From Thozetella sp. PMI_491 (Eukaryota > Ascomycota > Sordariomycetes > Chaetosphaeriales > Chaetosphaeriaceae), in NCBI GenBank assembly GCA_021432635.1, contig MU270026.1:461311-525310 (forward strand): a stretch of DNA of 64,000 nucleotides, in the 5' to 3' direction. Position numbers and translations under genes: made by a program. The notes below the pieces were generated by a model. It was not told the origin of the DNA. It did no database searches and saw nothing but the letters and a program-made list of their open reading frames with translations. Shown here piece after piece: positions 22,953 to 33,581 of the stretch. Each line of letters starts with the position of its first letter. Position 1 is the first letter of the stretch.

Positions 22953-23573
22953 GCCAAAACACCAAAGCGGAAGATGTGTATACAGGTAAGGATGTGATGT
23001 AGGAATGGCTGAAGACTATAACATCTGAAGCTTTAGAAGTGTTATGTGATATGGAACGCGGCCTCGATTGTGGAGAGAAGTACTGTCAGCTCCGGTGGTA
23101 TGATTCAAAGCGGTTGGGCCGCCTAGAAATCCTTTGGTGAGCTGCGTTACATAACAAGCTAATTTAAGATGTTTATCTTTCCGCGCTGGCCATTCTTGAC
23201 ATATCCGTCTACTCTCTGTGGAGACTGCGCGCGTATTGCCCCTCTCCGGCCCTAGGCCGGGGATTTAGTAAGGGGAGGGGCCAGATGGCCATGATAACGG
23301 CGCGTAGATTTCGGACTCGAGTCCGCATGACCCACTTCGCTAGGGGTCTAAGGCAAGCGATCGTGTGCTCTTCGCCCAGCGGGAAGCTATCCTCTTATCA
23401 AAGAAGATAGCAGGGACGTGGCAGCGATTGCGCTGACTCGTGCAACAGCAAACACAGACAACTACGACTGGCCTGCGTGTTATCGCCCTCCGCTATCGCG
23501 TTCAGTATTGAACTTGAACTTGGGATTCGCGGACGGGGAAAAACACCAATTGGAACCTTAGCAGCAAGCCACC
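22953..23573. other. Divergent promoter region
   Basis: A 0.6-kb region between two genes transcribed away from each other. It contains no gene. I see no defined operator. Confidence 0.6.
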
Positions 23574-24394
23574 ATGAGGGCTCTCATCATCAAGGACTAC
23601 TCCACGGACAAGCCGTGGGGAGAGGTGATGGTCGAGTCTTTCCGATCCCACATCAAGCGACGACAGCCATCCGCCGAGGTAGATGTGTGCGGCGCCGCGG
23701 ATACTGAGGTCGTCCCAGACCCATTCGATTATGATTTGATCGTTCTCACCGGCGGGACGGTAAACCTCATCAACGGTCCCCAGCCGCCTTGGGTGGAGGA
23801 AGTGCTCGGTCTCATTCGCGAAGTTGCGCAGAAGCCAGAGGGCAAGACAAAACTTCTTGGGTGTTGTTGGGGCCACCAAGCGATTCAGCATGCGCTGGGT
23901 GGCGAACTGGGGACGCTGGATGGCGGCGCGCGGGTGAGCATTCTCGTTCTAAGGCTCCTGTCCTCAACTGACGAAGGCCAAGATCGGCGTCGAACGGCTA
24001 CCACTCACGTCCGAGGGTCAGGCTTTCCTTGCGCAAGATTCTTTGGTAAGAATAGGAAGCGACATGAATCATTTATTAACTGATGCTGACGCGGCTGCGA
24101 TTTGCCATTCAGGATCTACACAAATTCCACAAACGCTACGTTACAGTCCCTGCGTCGGGGTTCTCAGTGCTCGCCGAAAACAACGAGATCCTAGTATCCC
24201 AAACATCCAAAGTACTAACATTTCAATCGCATCCTGAATTTAAAGTCGAGATCGCGGAAGGGTTGATAGCAGGAGACGACGGGTCATACATAGCCGAGCC
24301 GCCTGTAACCCAAGGGATTGTGCTAATGGATATCAACGCTCCGCATGATGGAGAGCTAGTATGGGATAGGATCATGAAATGGGCTACCGCATAA
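23574..24394 (+). CDS. Class I glutamine amidotransferase-like protein (236 aa)
   Basis: Exons 23574-23933, 23977-24045 and 24113-24394 total 711 nt; introns are 43 and 67 nt. The fold is a stand-alone class I GATase. The nucleophile elbow is LLGCCWGHQAI with Cys98, and the His-Glu pair is in TFQSHPEF near residue 186. The Cys-His-Glu triad is complete. Relatives are fungal GMP-synthase-like proteins that take amide nitrogen from glutamine or hydrolyse gamma-glutamyl compounds such as glutathione conjugates. There is no synthetase domain, so it is not GMP synthase itself. No signal peptide. The small middle exon encodes the segment that restores the family sequence (AKIGVERLPLT), which supports the intron calls. 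Confidence 0.88.
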
Positions 24395-25103
24395 TGTAAC
24401 TTGGACAGAGAGCAAGTTTGTAGAGTTATGAGTAAGGCTCAGTATGGCTAGCTACCAAATCACCTTATCCGAATATCGAATGACAAGAAAGTCTACCCAG
24501 GCCCGAGCTCGTTCTACAGGATGTACGCCATTTGCTAGGGAATTTTCCGCCTTATTTAGAAGCTAAACCCGAGAACTCGTTGATAGACAGGGCTGGACTT
24601 CTACTCAGCTCAGCGCGCGGGAAACACTGACGACCCTTGGATCCTGGATGCCTAGCACCGCCATGGGTTCTGCCTCCACCCGGCGGACCGCGCTCAGAAC
24701 CGCGCTCGACGCTAAGAATCCGCGCTCAGCACCACCCCTGTTCCCCGCGTTCTGAAGACTACTGTGCGAATACGGGGTTACGGCAACCTCGATCCACGAT
24801 CCTGCGGCGCAGTAGCATTTGTCCCGAACTCAATGCCAGCCAATGGACATGGCGTTATCCCGCCCCCGCCCCCGCCTCCACCTGTTATCGGATCTCAGCA
24901 TGAGATGTCCGAGGAGAGGGGAAGAAGCAGCCTCCTGAGGCCTTCTTCTCGACGGGAACAGTACAGGTATCATTCGCCGTCAAAGACTCACTCCAGAGCT
25001 TAGTAGCGTTCACTCTGTATTACATGTTGTCTGTTCTATATCGGAGCAAAAATACAAGTATTCGACGCTGCACAGGCGTATACACAAGTTACTAGCCGTC
25101 AAG
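24395..25103. other. Intergenic region, no gene seen
   Basis: Contains only short, proline- and arginine-rich frames with no family character. A pyrimidine tract (CCCGCCCCCGCCCCCGCC) lies near 24860. Confidence 0.5.
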
Positions 25104-26237
25104 ATGCTTGAAGTCAGGTGCTCCGGCACCCCATATGAGGTAGCGACCGAGCAATCACCTTGATCGAGCTAGGTGGACTAACCAACCCTCGAGATAGGAC
25201 ACCAGCACGGATCACTGGCAAGAGACAAGGTTAACGGATCGTTGAAGTTCTATCGTGAACTTTTCGAGACGAAGTGCGATATGGATTGGCCTGCTGTCCG
25301 CGCCGAAGCTTCTAAATATCTCGACTCCTTATCCAAGATCAGTCCGTGATATCTAGAGGAGCTCCAGGGTATCGCTGATGGCGTCGGGCTGGGTGTCGAG
25401 CTAATAGACATCGTGGCCCTCAACGTCCGGACTGAGATTACCTTTGGACTCTTTACCGACAAACCCGCTCGTCCGGTCCCCGTTGATGGATGCACCAGCC
25501 TTGGATACCACCCGGCAGACGGTGCTTCGTTCCTCATGCAGAACTGGGATTGGCAGCCTGAGCAGGCGTCTAACCTGTTTGTCTGCCATGTGAGCCAGCC
25601 AGGCACCGACATACCCCGGTTTTCCATGGTCACCGAAGGCGGCGTGATTGGTAAGATCGGGCTTAATGAGCACGGCGTCGGGACCTGTCTAAACGCCATT
25701 CGTGCAAAGGGCGTGGATCCCTCGCGATTGCCCATCCATCTCGCACTCAGGACTGCACTGGAGTCGCCATCTAAGATGGTCGCAATCGCGAGGCTCGAGG
25801 CCAAGGGACTCGCGGGAAGCGGTCACATATTGATCTCGGACCCCACCGATGGGCCTACAGGGCTTGAGTGCACAACTATCGGCATTAAGAAGCTGGAGAA
25901 GGACAAGAACGGGCTCGTTGTTCATGCGAATAATCTGATTTTAGACCACCCCGGCATTGACGAGCCACCATGGCTGGATGACTCTCCAGTGCGCACGAGT
26001 CGATTACAGAAGCTCGCCGAAGAACACGTAGTAGCTGCCGAGAAGACTGATTTCCCATCATGGTTTGAACTATTTCAAGACAGCGACGGATATCCCTGTG
26101 GTATTAACAGGTGCAAGGCACCGGGATCCGAAGCGCAGACGCTGTTCAATATTGTTATGGACTTGGCGAAGAAACAGGCCACAGTGACGTTTGGGAGACC
26201 AACTGAGTACACTGAGAGAGTAGGCATTGCATTCTAG
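25104..26237 (+). pseudogene. Isopenicillin-N acyltransferase-like (peptidase C45) gene with one in-frame TGA
   Basis: The family (penDE/AAT and its ial relatives) is made as a precursor that cuts itself before a cysteine and then acts as an N-terminal-nucleophile acyltransferase or amidohydrolase. Exon 1 is 25104-25139 (MLEVRCSGTPYE). After a 54-nt intron, exon 2 starts at 25194 with IGHQHGS and continues to the stop at 26235-26237. The self-cleavage site is VDGCTSLGY, with the Cys codon at 25491-25493. Everything matches the family except a TGA at 25347-25349 in ISP*YLEEL. I see no donor/acceptor pair that would remove it. A start at 25413 would omit the conserved N-terminal alpha subunit. 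So it is either a young pseudogene or a sequence error. Relatives lacking a penicillin pathway are common, and none of its other genes are here. Confidence 0.75.
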
Positions 26238-26465
26238 ATGCCACTCGCTCGGCCAATACTGAGACAGAAAACTCTCGCCGTGATAGACTCGGCCAGCCTT
26301 CCACACGGTAAGACTAAACAGAAGAGCAGCGATAAGGTATTCAGATAATATGTTTATAGCTTCTAATCAAATGAAAAGCAGCGGGTCTAAAGCTCAGCGA
26401 AGGCTAGGGAACATGACGCAATCTGTGTCTAACCTCTGAATGATTACTACCTTGTCCGATATCCA

Positions 26466-27982
26466 TTATGCAGCCACTGTGTGCTCAGTCCCGTACGGCC
26501 GCTGCGGCAAGGTGAGCTCGACGTAGCCCTGGAAGTCCAGCTTGTGGAGATTGGCAAAAGCCGCATCGTACCATTTGTTGAAATCAGCAATGTAAGCCTT
26601 GCCCTCCTTCTCGTCGCTGGCATTGAACGGCTCCTCGCCCCTTGCGATCTGGCCCAGCTGCGTAGCCGCCATGGGGACACCCATGGCCACAGTCTGTAGC
26701 TCCTTGATGGGCATGATAGCGCTTTGTATACGGCCGCTCAGGATGTCGTTGGCGAACCGCGGCTCCTGAGCAGCAGGACGTGCGAAGCCGACGCCGTCGA
26801 CCGTGTTCAGGGCGTCCACGAAGGCGGCCGCACTGCGCAGGCCGCCGGTGACGAACACCTTGGTCTTGCGAGGCAGCGACCCGAGGGCGGGTACGATGTG
26901 GTCGGCAAACTCGAGGAAGAACGACTCGCGCTTGCGCGTGCTCTCGCGCTCCCAGGTCATGGTCTCGTCGAAGTTGGCCCAGGTGCCGCCACTCAGCTCG
27001 ATGAAGTCAAAGTCGACCTCGGTCTCGAACGTGGCGACGATCTCGCGCGCTTCATCGGCCGTCATGCCGCCGTCCTGGAACTCGACGCTGTTCAGCTTGA
27101 TGCCAAATACGAAGTCCTTGGGTATGAGCGGGCTGTTGCGGATGCCGCGGCCGATGTCGATGATGATTTGCAGGCGCTTGCGGAGCGTGCCACCGTATTC
27201 GTCTGTGCGCTTGTTCATGCTGCGCGAGAGAAACTGGGCTAGGAGATAGCCGTGGGCGCCGTGCAGCTGCATACCGTCGAATCCCGCCACCGCGAGGTAC
27301 TCGGCAACGTGGACGAAGCCGGCCACGACGTGGTCAATGTCCTCTTTGGTAGCAGCCCGAGGCGTGGCATAGAACTCGCCAAAGGGGCCTTTGAGAGGAG
27401 CTTCCTGATTCTTAGCACATGTAGCGCGTGGTTACTGTCAGATACTATGTCTTACCGAGCTGGATGTCGCTAGCTGAGATAGTGTCCTTGCGGATGTGTG
27501 CCATCAGCTGGTTGCCGGGGTGGGTCACTTGGCCAACCATGAGAGCCCCATTGGCCTTGCCGGCCTCAGCCATGGCCTTGAACCGTTCAAAGCGAAGACC
27601 CTCGGGCCGGTCGTTGAGGGTGACGATGAAATCACCAATCGCATCCACCTGGTCGTATTCGATGTCGATGTTGCCTGTGATGATGATGCCGAAGGTGTTT
27701 TCACCCTCTCCCCATCTGAGTTCGCAGATTCAACATTAGCACGCCGCACGTTGGGCCCCGCATCCATGTGCTAAACACCTACCGCCTGTAGAGCTCGATA
27801 GCAGCTTCGGTCGGAATGCCGCGGGCCTCAAGAACTTCTGGGTCCCAGGTTCCGAGACCTTCCGTCATCGCGGTCTTCATCAACCGGTTGTTGGCCGACT
27901 TCCCAGAAGGGCTGAAGACAAGAGGCTCTTTGAGGGGCAAAACGTCCGCCTCCTGAGCTGGCCAGCGAATCGTAGGAGTCAT
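26466..27982 (-). CDS. NADH:flavin oxidoreductase, Old Yellow Enzyme family (464 aa)
   Basis: Exons 27982-27783, 27715-27456 and 27400-26466 total 1395 nt. Introns of 67 and 55 nt have GTAGGT and GTAAGA donors. It is an FMN-binding TIM barrel. N-terminal SANNRLMKTAMTEGL, VTHPGNQ, then DGMQLHGAHGYLLAQFLS near residue 200 with the substrate-binding His pair, and YGGTLRKRLQIIIDIGRGIR, are standard. VFVTGGLRSAAAFVDAL binds the FMN phosphate. These enzymes reduce activated C=C bonds with NAD(P)H. The long form without a 4Fe-4S domain is common in fungal detoxification and in some biosynthetic clusters. It is tail-to-tail with the acyltransferase-like gene, 228 bases apart. Cytosolic by lack of signal. 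Confidence 0.9.
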
Positions 27983-29429
27983 TTTGTTAGTTGAGTATGG
28001 TTGGATACAGTAGAGCAGGCTATTATGTGAAATGGGTAAGGTAGTTGGTGCAATGAATGAAGAAGCTAGTCAAATTGAGGCTCTAAAGGCTGTTTGTATG
28101 ACGGTGTTGGTGACGCTGAGAAAACTATTAACTATAATAGACCGGTAGAAAGGGATACTTTTATATTCCACTGAGCGCTACCAATTCTCTCGATTATCTC
28201 CGCAAAGCTATACGGCCTTCGGTAAATTGCATCGAAACATTACTCAGTGCATCGCTTGAACGTTCCAGAAATTCGGTACTTAAAGCCAAGCATTTCCATC
28301 TATATCTGCCCATGTTTGTCATCTACATTCGCGATTAGAAGCCAAGGTTTCACCAGAGGTTAATCCTAAGGCGGTTGCCGCGTATACTCCTCTGCCTTAA
28401 TCTGGGACGACGCAGAATTCCTTCCCGGTGGTGCGACTTAGACGGCAAAGGTATGTCCTTTTAGGGCAACATAGATGTAGCCGAAAGGGGAAATCTGGTG
28501 ACAAATGTGGGGCCGGGCGCCGCTCGGGTGCTGCTGCCGCTCCGCAGCCACGCGACTTTGCAGATGCAGCGGCACCATTAGTAATTCACGACTGCTGGCC
28601 TTGCGAAACATACCTAGTAATCAGCATAGGGGGGACTGCATCGGCTGGAATACTTCAAACCGTATGGTGCTAGCCGTGTAGATTGAGATCTAGGAGATTA
28701 GGCCGCATCGGGACAGTCAGGTACGACGCTCTTGTATGCCAATTGAAACAGATCATCAGCTTGATGCGTCATGCGACTGGCTCGCGCAACTTCATTACTC
28801 AGGCGGGTCTGGAGCTGCACAAGTGGTGGCACTTAGAAACATTTTGTCCTACCTTCATTTAGCTCGTCTCGCAGCGTCGAGGGAGCCATAGGCTTCTCTG
28901 TATCCACGCATCAAAACACTCCACGGTTCCGTATCATTACTAAAGGCTGTCGACATCGTGGTAGTTCGATTGCTTGAGGCTGCTGCGAAGTCCCAAGGGG
29001 TTTCGCTGCCAACAACGTTGTGCGCGGTTTCGTTTAATTACTCGGGGTAATGAGGACAACACGCACCGACTTCCTTGCAAAAGCAAAGCTAGAGTCCCGT
29101 TCGAACCTACTGAAGATTACACTGTATCCCGTCATACAGTGCTACGGTGAGACGGGCGTTCCTTTGGAAGCTTTAGAGCCATTCGCCGCTGCTGATCTCC
29201 GCGCCAAGGATGTCACCGATGAGCAGCCATCGTCGATCCCCGGCTCTTTCCGCCCCGATCGCTAAGGCTTAAATATACTGCCTTCCCCGGCCTCCTGGAA
29301 CTAGAAGGGTTTTTGTATTTCCTCCAGCAGAAAAAAATATCGTTAGTACGAAAAAGTCCCGACCTAAAAGGGAGTGTTGATTCGACTGAAAGACATGTCG
29401 GACTAGGACTCAACCACGCAATTCTCAGC
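27983..29429. other. 1.4-kb gene-free region
   Basis: Promoters of the OYE gene (left) and the rhodopsin-like gene (right) should lie here. Short frames at 28428-28673 and 29050-29265 on the plus strand have no recognisable content. No tRNA or repeat pair was found. Confidence 0.5.
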
Positions 29430-30822
29430 ATGGCATTGTCCGAGACCGCTCGGATCGATCATGGAATCCCTTTCAATACACTCCAGAGACCCCCGGATGA
29501 TAACTGGCCGGCTAATGCCACCAGAGTCGTTTTATGTGCGGTGTACCACGGCCCACGAAGGCACAGCTGGCTAATCCTTGAAGTAGGCATTTCTCTGGAC
29601 GGCTTTTGGGGTCTGCGCGCTTCTATATTGCACCCGCATCTGGATCAGATGGGTGTGCTTTCGCCGACTGTTTGTCGAGGATTACCCTATGCTATTCGCC
29701 TTGGTCCTCCAGCTCGGCACCGCCATACTAGGAAAGTACCGTCTGCGGCAGATCTTCGAGGCTGAGGACATCAGCAATGGGCTGCTGCCCCCACCTCCCA
29801 CCTTCGTGGATGGCATCCGCGACTCCTTACGCAGCCTCCTAGTGGCCGAAATTATCTCCAAGATTGAACTATTTGGCATCAAGTTGAACTTCCTCCTATT
29901 TTTCCGCCGCCTCAGCGCCGACGTCAGCCCCTACCGTGAGATATGGTGGGTTGTGTTGGTCATCACGGTGGCCTCCGGCGCTGTATTCATAACCCTCAAC
30001 CCGTACCGATGTGAGGTTGGCGAAATAGCTGTCATATTTTCCAAATGCACCGGCAGTGCTGCTGTTCATACAGAAAGAATCGAGATTCTGGTGACATGCA
30101 TTCTCGACGTGGCAACTGATGTGATGGGTGAGGATGTTTTTCATCAACCCAACCGTGCCATACATATAGTGCCGCGGCTAACCGGGTTTCATCTAGCCAT
30201 GGGTTTCCCCATTGCGGTAATCTGGAGGGTCCGCGTCAGCACCTGGAAGAAGCTTTCTCTCTCGGCACTTTTCGGTCTCTCCCTAGCTACTATTGTGATC
30301 GCGATCCTAAGAAGCGTCGTCAATTATCAGCAAATTACTACGGCCTACAGGGATTCCATAAACCTGACCTGGGTTTGGATGTGGCTGTCTATTGAGTGCA
30401 TGGTTTGTGTGTCTCCTCTTAGGCCATTACCCACTGGCTGCTCCCTGTAAACTTGCTTGGCGCATGAGTCCTCTGACCAACATCTTGCAGCCTTCATCAT
30501 TGCTTGTCTAGTTTCTTTCAGGTGCCTATTCACCCAGACACGCCAGTCACGGAACAAAGCGACCCTTATGCACCGTGAAGATGCCTTTGCGGCACCAGCG
30601 GGTCTCCGTCACAAGCCGAATAAGAGAGGAGCTCTTAGCAGTCTTCTATACACTTTTTATTCTCTAGAAGGTGTAGAACGAGACACTGATCTTGGTGAGA
30701 AATGGAGTCCTCCTTCGTGCCAGCTAAATGGCGAAGTGTCTATTCAACAAGCGGCATCGGGACCGTCTGACATCGAGAACAAACCTCAACGGTCGGAACA
30801 AATGGACAAATCGGTACCATAA
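29430..30822 (+). CDS. Rhodopsin-family (fungal seven-helix) integral membrane protein (397 aa)
   Basis: Exons 29430-29540, 29587-30127, 30197-30406 and 30491-30822 total 1194 nt; introns are 46, 69 and 84 nt. The protein has a short extracellular N-terminus with an NAT glycosylation site. Seven hydrophobic segments follow, beginning with VVLCAAFLWTAFGVCALLYC, and then a polar cytoplasmic tail of about 95 residues. Conserved marks of this family are KIELFGIKLNFLLFFRRL near residue 120, WWVVLVITVASGAVF, the Cys in NPYRC, CILDVATDV, and the last helix WVWMWLSIE. The group is large and expanded in plant-associated fungi; some members resemble PTH11-type receptors, but ligands are generally unknown. 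It has no CFEM domain and no retinal-binding Lys that I can identify. It converges on the DUF1593 gene 153 bases away. Confidence 0.88.
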
Positions 30823-30975
30823 ACTAGGAATTTGGCCCTAGCCGAATCATCCATGTACAAAATTTTAATCTCCGAGGAGATCATTTTGATAACTGTGATT
30901 TTCATTGTTTGTTCTATACACCTCTTCTGCGCTTACCGACTCCGAATGCCTCATGTGCCGATCTTCGTCCTCCAT

Positions 30976-32544
30976 TCAGCTCTGTCCCATAGTTGCAGCC
31001 ATAACCTCCCCAATGGCGTTGAGCTCGCCGCCCTCTGCACCTCCTCTTAAGTCCTTATTTGTTGCCTGTACGATGACCCTCCGATAGGTGGTCAGAGCGG
31101 GCGAGCCTGAATCCGTAACCTCTAGGACAATATGCAGAAGCTGGCCCTTCTCGATTGCCTTCCGGCTAAGCAACTCGACGCAACACTTCTCCGGCCCAGG
31201 AAGTGTGATCTCAACCTCCCTCCCCACATCATCTAGTTTGGCTATCTTGATCTCGTCAACCTCCAAGAAAGTAGCCCACTGGGTGGCGCTAGGGTCTCGA
31301 TAATGCCACCACTTGAACGTCAACGCGTCGCCGTCTGGGTCGTACGTCCCCGCGGCATCGAGCCGCAGGGAACTACCTGCCTCTGCGCTGAGATAGACGG
31401 GGGCGGTGCCGAAGACCCCATTCAGGCACACGACGGGGTGGTGATTGGCGGAGCCGAGTTCTGGAGAGAGGGTCCATTGCATCCGGGCGGCGAAGTCGTT
31501 CTGATAGGCATCGCGCCACCGCCAGATAGTGGCGTGGTTGGAGCGATAGGTCTTTCCGTCTTTCCCGACAACGATGTCGCAGGCGTCGCCGTAGTGCTTT
31601 CCGCTCAAGCCTGCTGAGCTGATGTCGGTCAAGTGATACCGACCACCCCAGGAGCCAAACTCGGGGTGTTCGGGGACGCCGAGGCCGTTCTGGATCAGAT
31701 ACAAAAAGGTCGGGGTATCACCCTCTGGGATGAACATATAATCCGGGTATGCGGATCCCAGCGGACCAATCTGGATATTCTCTTTGAACCACTCTTTAGT
31801 GAGCTTCGAGAAGTCTGGACCGCCTTGATCAAAGCCGTAGTACTTGTCACCAGAGATACCTGTCCACGCTGCCATTCCATACTGATTCCACGCATGGACG
31901 GAGGAAATGTGGAAGAGATCGGGGAAGGAATTGCGGATCCAGGATCCGGTGTCGTCTTGGTCAGAGATGGTGTACACTCGGAGCTTCGCTCGCAATTTGG
32001 CCCCCTCTTCCGGGCTGTAGGTCGTCTGGATCTTCAGCAACACCTGAGCGAGAACGTTTGTCCCTCCCCAGACTAGAACCCACAGCGGAGCGGGATCGGG
32101 AGCAAGTATGCGCGCCAAGAGCAATTCGCCGCCTTCGCTGAGGGGAATATCGGCACCGACTGCACCGAAGCCGTATACCTGCCGTCGCATTAGCAAACAT
32201 GGAGAAGATTGGTACAATCTAAGCTTCCATACCGGAGGCCCTGATTTGATGATACTCTTTAGATACTCGGCTGATGGGTACTGGAAATCAGGGTGCGCAT
32301 GGTGGTTGAGGTTGCCCACGGCACCGGCATAGGCGTCGACGATCTTGTGCATGTCCTGGGGGCAGACTTTGTTCCGCATCCATGTCGACGTGACCGCGAT
32401 GAGCCCCTCTGTCTGAAACTGGTTGGAGTAGAGGAGATAGCGAACCAGCGACTCGGCGTCGTCGGGTTCATTCGAGATATCGGAGAGGATAAGGACTCGA
32501 GGTTTGGACTCGAAGGCATAGAGCCGCGACAAGTCGGTAGCCAT
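30976..32544 (-). CDS. DUF1593 protein, nucleoside-hydrolase-like with C-terminal Ig-like domain (504 aa)
   Basis: Exons 32544-32233 and 32178-30976 (1515 nt) are separated by a 54-nt intron that is open in frame. Removing it restores GPPVYGFGAVGADIPLSEGGELL, the family sequence. The N-terminal two thirds resemble inosine-uridine nucleoside hydrolases: LILSDISNEPDDAESLVRYLL holds the acidic metal-binding cluster, and GGTNVLAQVL the second binding loop. The last 120 residues form a beta-sandwich typical of the Sde_0182 family (YDPDGDALTFKWWHYRDPS). These proteins are found in polysaccharide-degrading bacteria and fungi and have been described as cellulose-binding, but the substrate is not settled. 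I see no clear signal peptide at the chosen start, so an unseen upstream exon is possible. Confidence 0.85.
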   Translation of the reverse strand: MATDLSRLYAFESKPRVLILSDISNEPDDAESLVRYLLYSNQFQTEGLIAVTSTWMRNKVCPQDMHKIVDAYAGAVGNLNHHAHPDFQYPSAEYLKSIIKSGPPVWKLRLYQSSPCLLMRRQVYGFGAVGADIPLSEGGELLLARILAPDPAPLWVLVWGGTNVLAQVLLKIQTTYSPEEGAKLRAKLRVYTISDQDDTGSWIRNSFPDLFHISSVHAWNQYGMAAWTGISGDKYYGFDQGGPDFSKLTKEWFKENIQIGPLGSAYPDYMFIPEGDTPTFLYLIQNGLGVPEHPEFGSWGGRYHLTDISSAGLSGKHYGDACDIVVGKDGKTYRSNHATIWRWRDAYQNDFAARMQWTLSPELGSANHHPVVCLNGVFGTAPVYLSAEAGSSLRLDAAGTYDPDGDALTFKWWHYRDPSATQWATFLEVDEIKIAKLDDVGREVEITLPGPEKCCVELLSRKAIEKGQLLHIVLEVTDSGSPALTTYRRVIVQATNKDLRGGAEGGELNAIGEVMAATMGQS

Positions 32545-33581
32545 GGTGGGAGAGCAATTCGACCCAGAATTTGTCGCAACACAGGAATATCTACAGCTTC
32601 AAGCTGCTGATTTGTATTGCATCCACGTACTTTTGGAACAAGAACAGACGCCCGCCTCAAATCGCACCGGGAGAGGAGCCCATTTACGTTCGCAATGCAT
32701 CCCAATCGGGCAACTTTAACCCCCGCACCCCGCCCCCGCAGAATTTGCTTGGGGACATGAGGGACGCAAGGGACGTGAGGGACATGATTCAAGCTGGGTC
32801 ACGAGGTGGGGTTCCATTGCACCGCGCTGTACCGGATGGCTCAGGTGGGTCCGAATGCCGGTAGATGAGCTATAGGGGTCGGGGTGGCGTTGGTTCAGGA
32901 GATGAGCCTCAGCTAACTAATACACTTTTGCACCAATCGAGGTTGTTGAGTCACATCTCGGGTCTGTCCGTCGTCCCGCGTCGAATGTAAGCAAGGTAAG
33001 GTAGTCTGTAAATGCACGCGCGAGACTCATATTTTCGGGGCTCAAAGCCCCGCCAAGGTACCTAGGATTTGCAAAGGCCTTTGACCCACTTCATGCCTGG
33101 GTAAACCTCGGAGACGATTAGGTATCAGGCATCATAGGGACTAGCCACCCTGGAGACCCAAGGTACCTCGGTACCTAAGGTAACTAGAAATCCACGCGAT
33201 TCCACACCGGTCGACTTAACTTCAGGTATATATTTTTGGCGATCTTGTAGCTTGTGCGCTATAGATCCTTGATGGGCACGAGTGGATGCCGGACTCTTGA
33301 ATTTGCGGGCTCAATCGCGACATCTTTGTGTAGTAGCAGCCTGGCTAGCCTACGCGAAAATACAACAGTGAGGTACAGGTACAAAAGTTCCGCCATGCGC
33401 GCCTCAAAGTGTAACCCGACAGCCAGCTGTGCCGCCATCTTATCCAAGGACAAGAAAAAGAGCACATGGTTTTTTGATAGGTATAAGTTAGGATACATCC
33501 TGCTCAGCTGCCCAAGCTTTCCCCTCCCCCCCTGCAATTATCCATTCCTTTTCATCCGATTTTGTCCTCAACCTGCTAGGC
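32545..33581. other. 1-kb divergent intergenic region
   Basis: No gene. It contains the promoters of the DUF1593 gene and of the esterase at 33582. A TATA-like tract (GGTATATATTTTTGG) is at about 33224-33238. Near 33160-33180 there is a cluster of GGTACC/TACCT hexamers. Confidence 0.5.

Noticed and set aside
25347-25349. Programmed read-through of the TGA in the acyltransferase-like gene
   Set aside because: The following codon is TAT, not the CTA that promotes read-through in fungal genes, and the protein lacks a C-terminal peroxisomal signal that would explain it.
29090-29115. A GTTCGAACC word like a tRNA T-arm
   Set aside because: No acceptor, D or anticodon stems can be built around it.
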